Shown one piece after another: positions 8,958-17,347 of a stretch of DNA of 33,495 bases. Each line of letters starts with the position of its first letter. Positions within the stretch are counted from its first letter, which is position 1. Both the position numbers and the translations under genes were made by a program. Source of the stretch: Lachnospiraceae bacterium (lineage in GTDB: Bacteria; Bacillota; Clostridia; Lachnospirales; Lachnospiraceae). The DNA lies in NCBI GenBank assembly GCA_016282215.1, contig JAEEKC010000321.1, positions 1-33,495 of the forward strand, in the 5' to 3' direction. The notes below the pieces were generated by a model. That model worked only from the letters and a program-made list of their open reading frames with translations, did not search any database and was not told where the DNA came from.

Positions 8958-9869
8958 ATGAAGAGTGAACTCTTTAATGAAGAGGCAATGAAGGAGCTGT
9001 CCTCACCCGAGCAGCTGGATGAACAGGTAAAACTGATCACAAACGGATCACTTACCATGTTTTTTGCGGTCATTTTAGGCTTGGTCGCTGCGGTGGTTTG
9101 GATGTTTGTCGGGATCATCTCCAGCGGTCTTGAGTTTAAAGGCGTTATTTTTGACCATAACAAGGTACAGCGCCTGAATTCGGAAATGGATGCCGTGATC
9201 TCCGATGTTCTGGTCAATGAGGGTGACAGGATTTCCGAAGGGGAAGTGGTGGCTTATCTGACAGATGAGGAGACCGACCAGCGGATCGCTGAGCTGAATG
9301 CTCTGCTGAAAGAGGCAGAGAAGGGCAGTCCGGAGTACGATACCATTCAGGCCCAGATAAGTGACTACAACAGAAAAATGGTCATCCGAAGCAATGCCGA
9401 TGGCGTGGTGCAGGATGTGGCGCTGCAAAATGATGCTGTGGCAAAGGGAGATGTTGTGGCAACGGTCATCCCGCACAGTGATTACAGTTACAATGAAGTA
9501 TATATTTACGTGCCAAAGGATGAGGCGGGCGCTTTTTCCGTAGGCATGCCGGCGCAGATCACACCCTCTTATGTGTCGAGGGAGGAATATGGTTATATCG
9601 AAGGAATGATCTCGGAGATCTCCAATACACTGGTAACCGAGAACAGTATCGTCCGTCATATGGGAAACATGGATTATGTGAAAGAACTCCTGCCGGAAAC
9701 GAGCTGTGTGCAGATCACGATCCAGCTTGGAGTTGCTTCCGACGGAAGCGGAGAGTACAACTGGTCCAATGATAAGGGAAGGGACCTTGAGATCAAATCG
9801 GGAGATCAGTGCAGAGTCAGGATCCTGAAGAAGGAATATCATCCTTATGAACTGCTGCTGACGAACTAA
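8958..9869 (+). CDS. HlyD-family / NHLM-type bacteriocin secretion (membrane-fusion) protein
   Basis: One N-terminal TM segment, biotinyl-lipoyl-like halves (VISDVLVNEGDRISEGEVVAYL; VIRSNADGVVQDVALQNDAVAKGDVVATV), directly upstream of two ABC exporters. Confidence 0.85.
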   Translation: MKSELFNEEAMKELSSPEQLDEQVKLITNGSLTMFFAVILGLVAAVVWMFVGIISSGLEFKGVIFDHNKVQRLNSEMDAVISDVLVNEGDRISEGEVVAYLTDEETDQRIAELNALLKEAEKGSPEYDTIQAQISDYNRKMVIRSNADGVVQDVALQNDAVAKGDVVATVIPHSDYSYNEVYIYVPKDEAGAFSVGMPAQITPSYVSREEYGYIEGMISEISNTLVTENSIVRHMGNMDYVKELLPETSCVQITIQLGVASDGSGEYNWSNDKGRDLEIKSGDQCRVRILKKEYHPYELLLTN

Positions 9870-9893
9870 CGCCCCAAAACCCGGAGAAACAGG

Positions 9894-12047
9894 ATGAAAA
9901 AAGTGAAACACAAACTGCCGGTGATCCTGCAGATGGAGGCCGTGGAATGCGGCGCGGCTTCGCTGACCATGATCATGGGTTATTACGGAAGGCACATTCC
10001 TCTGGAAAAAATGAGGGTCGACTGTAATGTGACCAGAGACGGCAGTACAGCTAAATATATTGCACTGGCAGCCAAAAGACACCGTCTGAAGGTGTCTGCT
10101 TTCAGGCTGACTGCGGATCAGTTTCGGGAGAAGAACCGGTTTCCTGCTATCATTCACTGGGAGTTTAATCATTTCCTGGTGGTAGCCGGCATCAAAAAGG
10201 ACAAGGTATATCTGCACGATCCGGCGGCCGGCAAAGTTACCGTGGACTGGGAAACCTTCTCCAAGTCCTTTACCGGCGTGGCGCTTTTCTTTCAGCCTGA
10301 GGAGGATTTCGAGCCCTTAGGCAGCGGAAAGAACAACATGAATGATCTGAAATACGGCTTCGAAGGGATCCGCGGTGCCGTGCGTATGATCATCATTGTC
10401 GGCGGTATTTTTTCCATCCTGAGATTGTTTACCCCGTTTTTCTACAAGATATTCACTGACAAGATCCTGCTTGAACAGTCCGATGAGTGGATGATGCCGC
10501 TCATGGTCATCATGGGGCTGGTTGCTTTCGGTGCGCTTTTGACAGGAAGTATGGAGCGCATGTGGCTGGCAAGGCTGAAAGCCAAGTACAGGGTGCGCAT
10601 GACCACCGGACTGATGTGGAAGATATTGCGGCTGCCGGCCCAGTTTTTTGCCCAGCGTTTTGATGGAGATATCGTGTCCAGGGTGGAAAGCAATACGGAG
10701 GTAGCCTCCGTGCTGTTTGACCGGCTGATTCCCGCAGTGATGGATTTTTATCTGCTGGTCGTTTTATTTGTCCTGATGCTGGCACTCAGTCCGAAGATGG
10801 CGCTTGCGACGGCTGCTTTCGGCATATTGCAGGTAATGCTGATCCTGCTGATTTCAAGAAATACCGGCAATATCGCAAGAAGCCTGAGCCGTGATCAGGG
10901 AAAAATGTCAGGTATGATGCTTTCCGGTATTTCCATGGCCGAAACCGTGAAATCCAGCGGTTCAGAAGGAGAACTGGTGGGAAAGATCTTAGGATATCAG
11001 GCGAAATATGATAATTCCATGCTTTCTCTTTCCATGAACCGGCTCTACCTCGGCGCGCTGCCCAAGGTACTCGAAGGTGTCTGCGCGGCTGTGGTACTTG
11101 CCATCGGGATCAATTCGATTTTCAAGGGAGATACCACCGTCGGTATGCTGGTGGCATTCCAGTCCTTTGTGCAGATGTTCTTTCTGCCTGTTTCGTCCCT
11201 GACGTCTTGTATTCAGGCAGTTCAGGAGATCAGCGGCAGTCTCGATCGGATCGGCGATGTGGTAAATTATGAGGATGCCATCTCCAAGGAGAAACTCTTT
11301 GAGATTCAGGAAAATATGCCCCAGAGGCTCAGCGGCAGGGTGGAGATCAATGATGTCTGCTTCAGCTATTCTCCTGTGACAAAGCCATTGATCGATCATT
11401 TTACCATCAAGGCAAAAAGAGGCGATATCATTGCATTGTCCGGCGGCAGTGGCAGCGGCAAGTCCACACTGGCAAAACTGATCTGCGGCCTGTATCCCGT
11501 CAGCAGCGGGATGATCACCTTTGACGGCAGGAATATTGAAGATATCGATCATTATATCTTCACATCATCCGTGGCTGTGGTGGATCAGAACATTTCACTG
11601 TTTGCCGGAACCATCTGGGACAATGTAACTATGTGGAATGAAAATGTCAGTGAGGAAACCGTCATTCAGGCCTGCAAGGATGCATGTATCCATGATGAGA
11701 TCATGCAGAGGAAGGGCGGTTATCAATATATGGTAAAAGAGGGTGGCTCGGACTTTTCCGGCGGACAGCGCCAGAGGATTGAAATCGCCAGGGCTTTCGC
11801 CGCAAACCCCTCCATTCTGATCATGGACGAGGCCACCAGTGCGTTGGATGTGATCACGGAAAAGCATGTCATGGATGCGGTCAGACGCCGCAGGATCACC
11901 TGCTTTATCGTAGCACACAGGCTTTCCACCATCCGGGATGCGGATGAGATCATATTACTTGCAGACGGTCAGATCAAAGAACGGGGAACACATAAGGAGC
12001 TGATGGCTTTGAACGGCGCGTATGCGGCACTTGTCAGAGCAGATTAA
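9894..12047 (+). CDS. Peptidase C39-containing ABC transporter (NHLM-type peptidase/permease/ATPase)
   Basis: C39 motif LQMEAVECGAASLTMIMGYYG with catalytic Cys, His in HWEFNHFLVV and Asp in LHDPAAG; Walker A GGSGSGKST; signature FSGGQRQRIEIARA; Walker B ILIMDEATSALD. Confidence 0.96.
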   Translation: MKKVKHKLPVILQMEAVECGAASLTMIMGYYGRHIPLEKMRVDCNVTRDGSTAKYIALAAKRHRLKVSAFRLTADQFREKNRFPAIIHWEFNHFLVVAGIKKDKVYLHDPAAGKVTVDWETFSKSFTGVALFFQPEEDFEPLGSGKNNMNDLKYGFEGIRGAVRMIIIVGGIFSILRLFTPFFYKIFTDKILLEQSDEWMMPLMVIMGLVAFGALLTGSMERMWLARLKAKYRVRMTTGLMWKILRLPAQFFAQRFDGDIVSRVESNTEVASVLFDRLIPAVMDFYLLVVLFVLMLALSPKMALATAAFGILQVMLILLISRNTGNIARSLSRDQGKMSGMMLSGISMAETVKSSGSEGELVGKILGYQAKYDNSMLSLSMNRLYLGALPKVLEGVCAAVVLAIGINSIFKGDTTVGMLVAFQSFVQMFFLPVSSLTSCIQAVQEISGSLDRIGDVVNYEDAISKEKLFEIQENMPQRLSGRVEINDVCFSYSPVTKPLIDHFTIKAKRGDIIALSGGSGSGKSTLAKLICGLYPVSSGMITFDGRNIEDIDHYIFTSSVAVVDQNISLFAGTIWDNVTMWNENVSEETVIQACKDACIHDEIMQRKGGYQYMVKEGGSDFSGGQRQRIEIARAFAANPSILIMDEATSALDVITEKHVMDAVRRRRITCFIVAHRLSTIRDADEIILLADGQIKERGTHKELMALNGAYAALVRAD

Positions 12048-12064
12048 GCTTTCGGAGGAGCATC

Positions 12065-14209
12065 TTGACGAATATCAGGGAAAAGAAAAGAAAAGAGAGA
12101 GAACTCCTTTATACCGCAACGGAGCAGCTTTACGGGTCGATCCTGTGGAAAAAAAAGGAACCCGAAAAAGATGAGGGAAAGGCACAGACGCAGACGGAGG
12201 CGCTTTTTCAGATTCTGGACTATTTTCATCTGGACAGGCCGGAATTTGATGTGCCGCCGGAAGAGGTCAGTTTTGACGATCTGCTTCGAAGAAGCGGTCT
12301 GATGATGCGAAGGATTCAGCTGCGCAAGGGCTGGTGGATGCATTCCGCTTTGCCGATGATCGTCACCGATGAAAAGGGTGACGGCATTGCCATGGTTCCG
12401 GGCAAGGGAAATTTTTACCTGGAAATGACGGAAAACGGACCGGTTCGCCTGACCGCAGCCAGGGTGGGAGAGATCCATTCCCTTGCTTATTGCTTTTATA
12501 AACCGCTTGCGCCGGATAAGACCGGCATGAAGGAGTTCTGGAAGTTTATTGCTACCAGTATCACCTCCGGCGATATCGCCATGGTGCTGGTCATCAGTTT
12601 GTTTCTGGAACTGTCCGGTCTGATCCTGCCTTATCTGAATCAGACAATTTATAACAATGTTATCCCATCCGTAACGGCCAAGGAGATTCCGGGCATCATG
12701 GTTCTGCTTGTCAGCACTGCCATTTTCAGTTGTCAGATCTTTCTGGCGCGAAGTATCTGCGTGACCAGGATCGGTTCCAAAATGCGTATCGCCGGGCAGA
12801 GTGCGATTTGGAACAGGCTGTTTACACTGCCGATGCCTTTTATCCGCAGTTACGATGCCGGCGAACTGTACAACAGAGCCCTTGCAGTCAACACCATCTG
12901 TGATATCTTAGGCGGCGGTCTGATCCCTGCGGCCCTGACTGCGCTGCTGTCATTTATTTATCTGCTGCAGATCCGCGCATTTGCTTCGTGCATGGTGATT
13001 CCTTCGTTTATCATCATTGTCGTGATGCTGGCCAATATTATTGTCGCGGGTTTTATGCAGATCCGGCTCAGCAGGGTGGTGAATGAAAAAAACAACCGCG
13101 TCACCAGTTTTCTTTATCAGATCATCGGCGGCATCACCAAGATCAGGACGGCCGGCGCAGAAGTACGTGCCTATGCCAAGTGGGCGGAAAAGTGGAAGGA
13201 ACTTCCGTTGATGCCTCCTGTTTTTCTGCAGGTATCCGGTGTTCTGGGACTGGTTATCTCCATTTGCGGAAACATTCTGCTCTATGCCATTGCCTGGAAG
13301 GAAAAGCTTCCGGCCTCAACCTATATCGCTTTCCAGACCTCTTTTGCATCCTTTGCCGCATCGGTTCTGACGCTCGCTGATTTCGGCCTGCAGTTTGGTG
13401 CCCTGAAGCCGGCCATCGATATGGTCAGGCCCATCATGGATACCAAACCGGAAATCTTCACGGATCGGGAATATGTTAATAAACTGGATGGCAAACTGGA
13501 GCTGATGCACCTGAAGTTCCGTTATACACCGGATATGCCTTATGTGCTCGATGGGCTGAGCCTGAGCATCCAGCCGGGTGAATACCTGGGTATCGTGGGA
13601 AGTTCGGGATGCGGCAAATCAACCCTGATGAAAATGATTCTGGGATTTGAGACGGCGGAGAGCGGTTCCGTTTACTTTGACGGGAAGAATATCATCAATC
13701 TGGATCTGCAGTCACTGCGGCGCAGGATTGGCGTTGTACTGCAGAGCGGCAGTCTGTTTTCGGGGGATATCTATTCCAATATCGCGATCTGCGCGCCGGC
13801 CCTGACCATGGACGGTGCCTGGGACGCGGCCAGAAGAGCAGGGGTAGCAGAGGATATTGAGAAAATGCCCATGGGTATGTATACCATGCTTTCCGAGGAC
13901 GGCGGCGGCGTATCCGGCGGACAGAAGCAGAGGATCCTGATCGCGCGGGCCATTGCATCGAATCCGGATATCCTGTTGTTTGACGAGGCGACCAGCGCGC
14001 TCGACAACAGAACACAGGAAACTGTGGTCAATACCCTGAAGGAAATGCATTGTACCAGACTTGTGATCGCCCATAGATTATCCACTGTCAAAGACTGTGA
14101 CAGGATCATTTACCTGGATAAAGGAAAGATCATTGAGTCAGGAACCTATGATGAACTGATGAATCTGGGCGGCATGTTCGCAAAAATGGCCGTTCGGCAG
14201 TTGACATAA
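12065..14209 (+). CDS. ABC transporter permease/ATPase (second NHLM-type exporter subunit), no C39 domain
   Basis: TTG start after RBS ggagga; TM domain; Walker A GSSGCGKST; signature VSGGQKQRILIARA; Walker B ILLFDEATSALD; roughly 200-aa N-terminal region without C39 motifs. Confidence 0.93.
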   Translation: MTNIREKKRKERELLYTATEQLYGSILWKKKEPEKDEGKAQTQTEALFQILDYFHLDRPEFDVPPEEVSFDDLLRRSGLMMRRIQLRKGWWMHSALPMIVTDEKGDGIAMVPGKGNFYLEMTENGPVRLTAARVGEIHSLAYCFYKPLAPDKTGMKEFWKFIATSITSGDIAMVLVISLFLELSGLILPYLNQTIYNNVIPSVTAKEIPGIMVLLVSTAIFSCQIFLARSICVTRIGSKMRIAGQSAIWNRLFTLPMPFIRSYDAGELYNRALAVNTICDILGGGLIPAALTALLSFIYLLQIRAFASCMVIPSFIIIVVMLANIIVAGFMQIRLSRVVNEKNNRVTSFLYQIIGGITKIRTAGAEVRAYAKWAEKWKELPLMPPVFLQVSGVLGLVISICGNILLYAIAWKEKLPASTYIAFQTSFASFAASVLTLADFGLQFGALKPAIDMVRPIMDTKPEIFTDREYVNKLDGKLELMHLKFRYTPDMPYVLDGLSLSIQPGEYLGIVGSSGCGKSTLMKMILGFETAESGSVYFDGKNIINLDLQSLRRRIGVVLQSGSLFSGDIYSNIAICAPALTMDGAWDAARRAGVAEDIEKMPMGMYTMLSEDGGGVSGGQKQRILIARAIASNPDILLFDEATSALDNRTQETVVNTLKEMHCTRLVIAHRLSTVKDCDRIIYLDKGKIIESGTYDELMNLGGMFAKMAVRQLT

Positions 14210-14243
14210 AATCGCGCAAAGAGTATTATTAAAATGCACTAAT

Positions 14244-14285
14244 GCTGTTGTCATAACGAGAGAGTATGACAAGCAGCGGTTTTTG
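14244..14285 (+). terminator. Rho-independent terminator/attenuator-like hairpin between the ABC exporter and the MFS fusion gene
   Basis: GCTG-TTGTCATA acgagagag TATGACAA-g-CAGC (one bulged G) followed by GGTTTTTG. Confidence 0.7.
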
Positions 14286-14333
14286 CGTGTTTTAAGAGAG
14301 AAAATACAATGGAAAACTAAGAGGAAAAAAAAC

Positions 14334-17327
14334 ATGTTTTTGTGTATCAGAACAATGCAATTCAGGAAAAGGGATGTCGTATTCCTTATCATGGCTGCTG
14401 TTTTACTTATTTTTTCCGTTTTGGACTGGTGGTATCTTCCGTATGAACGGGCTCTTTCCGTAACAATAGACAGCCCTTATTATTCCACAGTGGATGAGGC
14501 AGGGAATCACTATGTTGTGAACAGCGGGAAAAGTGAGATCCTGAAGATCAATCCGGCAGGAAAGGTGCAGCGCAAGATCATGATGGTCAATCATGAAGCG
14601 GACTCTTTCGGAGAAGCGAATGAAATTGCTGTTGACAAAAATGGCAATATTTATGTGCAGGATGTCATCTGGAATGATACCGGACTCGGCCTTGCCGCAG
14701 AACGCATTATACGTTTCGATCAAAACGGCCATTTCCTGAATGTGGTTTATGAAGCGGATTATTCGGATGTACTGGTCACCAAACGGCATCTGTTTTCCCT
14801 TCGCATCATAGATAACATGCTGATGTTTGCCGCTGCGGATCCGGACGGCACGCAGTTTTTCATTATGGGCGTGAATACGGCATCAGGTGAGGGCGTCGTG
14901 CGGCTGTCTTCGTTTTCGCGCGATAATATAGAAAATGCCCAGTATATCGCAGTCTGTGGAAAGGACAGCGCATATATCGTAGAAAAGACAGGTACCATCT
15001 CTTTCATGACAACGGAAGGGGAAACAAACGTCTATGAAAGCGAAGAGGGACAGTACCTGCTGCCCTTCCAGATGACGGTGGATCAGGGCGGAAAAGCATA
15101 TATTACGGACATCTGCAACCAGTGCGTTTATCAGCTGTCCGGTGGCGAAGGCGGGGGCATTGAGGTTTTGTTTGACAGCCAGGCATTAAGCAAGATGACC
15201 GGACTGGATATGGAAAACTCCGTACTTTTGAACCTGAACGTGGTAAGTGTGCAGGGGAAAACAAAGCTCTGCATTACAGCTGATACGGGATATGCGGTTT
15301 TGGACCTTGAAGGCCGCAGCGCAGTAAGCTATGCTGAGGCACCCTATGAAATCTTCCTTCAGTTTATGATCATCGTTCGTTATGCGGCGCTGGTGATCAG
15401 TATGCTGATCCTTTTGTACTATGCAGCGGCACTTCTGATCTATTTGTTTAAATCCGGTGTGATCAAAGAGAAGATGATGAGTGTGATGCTGATCATCTGC
15501 GTAGCTGTGACAGGCCTGTTTATCATGACCAGTATGCTGGCCAGGTTCCGAATCAATTTCATAGATGAACAGATCGGCAATATCTGTACGGTGTCTCAGA
15601 TCGCATCGAGCATTATGGATAAAGAAGCCTTTGCCCATGTCAATTATCCTTCGGATTACCAGACCGAAGAATATCATATCCTGCAGGAAAACATGAAGCA
15701 GCTCATCGAAATGAAGAGCGAATACAGCGGCAACATGTACTGTAATCTGGTTAAAATGCAAAACGGCCGCTTTTATGCCTTTGCTTATCTGGACAATTCC
15801 ATCGGTGCTTTTTATCCTCTCGATGAGAAGGAGCGCAGTGAGGTGAAGGAAGTCTATGAAACCGGTGAGATGTTCATCAATGACGGTAAGGCGGATGCAA
15901 CCGGTGCTTATACCTATGTAAAGAGTCCCATCAAAAATGCAGACGGCTCCGTCATCGGCGTGGTTGAGATCGGTATGGTGGCCGATACCCTGACCGGCAT
16001 TGTGGACCAGATGCGTATGGATATCATGGTACACATTACGCTGATCCTGATCATAGCGGTATTCCTGCTCAATGAGATCTATGGATTTGTAAATGACAGA
16101 AAACAGTGGATTCAGGAGACCAATACGAGAGGGAAAGGATTGTTTCCACAGCCTTACCTTCGTGTGCTGATCTTCTTTACCACATTGGCTTATAACATGC
16201 CTACCAGTTTCCTTCCGGTTTATGTGGCAAGATTCTATAATGAATCACTTCCCATCACGGAAGATCTGGCCGGTTCCCTTCCGCTGACTGCCAACTTTTT
16301 CATGGTCGGCCTTGTGGCGATCTTCTGCAGTGCCATGCTCAGAAAAATGGGCTTCCGGTTTACGATGATACTGGGAGGACTGATCGTTGCAGCTGCCGAT
16401 TTCCTGACGGCGGTTTCCACCAATTGGTGGATGGCAATGATTGGCATTTTAGTCAATGGTATCGGTGTCGGTATTCTGCTCAACGGCCTGTTCATTATCG
16501 TTGCCAATCAGGATGATGAAAAAGCCAAGTCCGGTGGATTTTCCATCATCAATGGTTCCATGCTTTCCGGCATGATCTGCGGAACCGTTATCGGTGCAAC
16601 CCTTGCAGAGAAGATCGGTGAAGCAAAAATGTTCTTTGCATCCTGCGGACTCTGGGGGCTGATCGCTCTCATCGCCCTGTTTGCAGGCGGTCTGTTCAAG
16701 ACGAGTCCGAATCAGGCGGAGACAAGCAGGAAAGAGAAAAAAGGCGTGCCGGTATTGTTCTCAAGGGAGATCCTGGGCTTTTTGATCCTGGTAGCCATTC
16801 CTTATGTGATCGTCAACGGATTTACAAGTTATTTTCTGCCGGTGTTCGGCGATGCCTACGGACTGACCGAATCCCAGACCAGTTTGTTCCTGGTTATGAA
16901 CTGCCTGGTAGGAATTTTCCTCAGTGGTACGTTAACAGATATCTGCATGAAGTATTTGGGTAAGGCATCTCTGTATCTGTCCAGTGCGCTGTCTCTCGGT
17001 GCAGTACTGGTATTCGGGTACTTCCAGAATCTCTACATGCTTGCCTTTGCACTGTTCGTGCTGGGAGCGGCAAGGAGTTTCGGTGCGACCACAAGAGAAC
17101 TGATCTTCTGTGCGCAGCCTAAGGTACAAAAGATCGGGGAAGACAAGGCGATGGGTTATTACAATTTTGCGGACAATATCGGTGAGTCCATCGGGACCAT
17201 CGTATTCGGCGGCATCATGAGAGTGGGATTTGTCGGTGGCATGTGGGCGCTGACTGGTATTTCGGCCGGTCTTTTGGCACTGTTCGGGATATCGGATGCG
17301 CGTAATTCCGGAAAGAAAGAGAAGTAG
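14334..17327 (+). CDS. Multidomain membrane protein: extracytoplasmic NHL/beta-propeller-like region + Cache-like sensor + C-terminal MFS transporter
   Basis: ATG at 14334 after aagaggaaa is preferred to the TTG at 14283. Propeller-like repeats (VDEAGNHYVVNSGKSEILKINPAGKVQRKIM; VDKNGNIYVQ); TM pair flanking a Cache-like segment (YVKSPIKNADGSVIGVVEIGMV); about 12 TM MFS-like segment. Confidence 0.87.
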   Translation: MFLCIRTMQFRKRDVVFLIMAAVLLIFSVLDWWYLPYERALSVTIDSPYYSTVDEAGNHYVVNSGKSEILKINPAGKVQRKIMMVNHEADSFGEANEIAVDKNGNIYVQDVIWNDTGLGLAAERIIRFDQNGHFLNVVYEADYSDVLVTKRHLFSLRIIDNMLMFAAADPDGTQFFIMGVNTASGEGVVRLSSFSRDNIENAQYIAVCGKDSAYIVEKTGTISFMTTEGETNVYESEEGQYLLPFQMTVDQGGKAYITDICNQCVYQLSGGEGGGIEVLFDSQALSKMTGLDMENSVLLNLNVVSVQGKTKLCITADTGYAVLDLEGRSAVSYAEAPYEIFLQFMIIVRYAALVISMLILLYYAAALLIYLFKSGVIKEKMMSVMLIICVAVTGLFIMTSMLARFRINFIDEQIGNICTVSQIASSIMDKEAFAHVNYPSDYQTEEYHILQENMKQLIEMKSEYSGNMYCNLVKMQNGRFYAFAYLDNSIGAFYPLDEKERSEVKEVYETGEMFINDGKADATGAYTYVKSPIKNADGSVIGVVEIGMVADTLTGIVDQMRMDIMVHITLILIIAVFLLNEIYGFVNDRKQWIQETNTRGKGLFPQPYLRVLIFFTTLAYNMPTSFLPVYVARFYNESLPITEDLAGSLPLTANFFMVGLVAIFCSAMLRKMGFRFTMILGGLIVAAADFLTAVSTNWWMAMIGILVNGIGVGILLNGLFIIVANQDDEKAKSGGFSIINGSMLSGMICGTVIGATLAEKIGEAKMFFASCGLWGLIALIALFAGGLFKTSPNQAETSRKEKKGVPVLFSREILGFLILVAIPYVIVNGFTSYFLPVFGDAYGLTESQTSLFLVMNCLVGIFLSGTLTDICMKYLGKASLYLSSALSLGAVLVFGYFQNLYMLAFALFVLGAARSFGATTRELIFCAQPKVQKIGEDKAMGYYNFADNIGESIGTIVFGGIMRVGFVGGMWALTGISAGLLALFGISDARNSGKKEK

Positions 17328-17347
17328 CGGTATCAAATAACGGGTGG

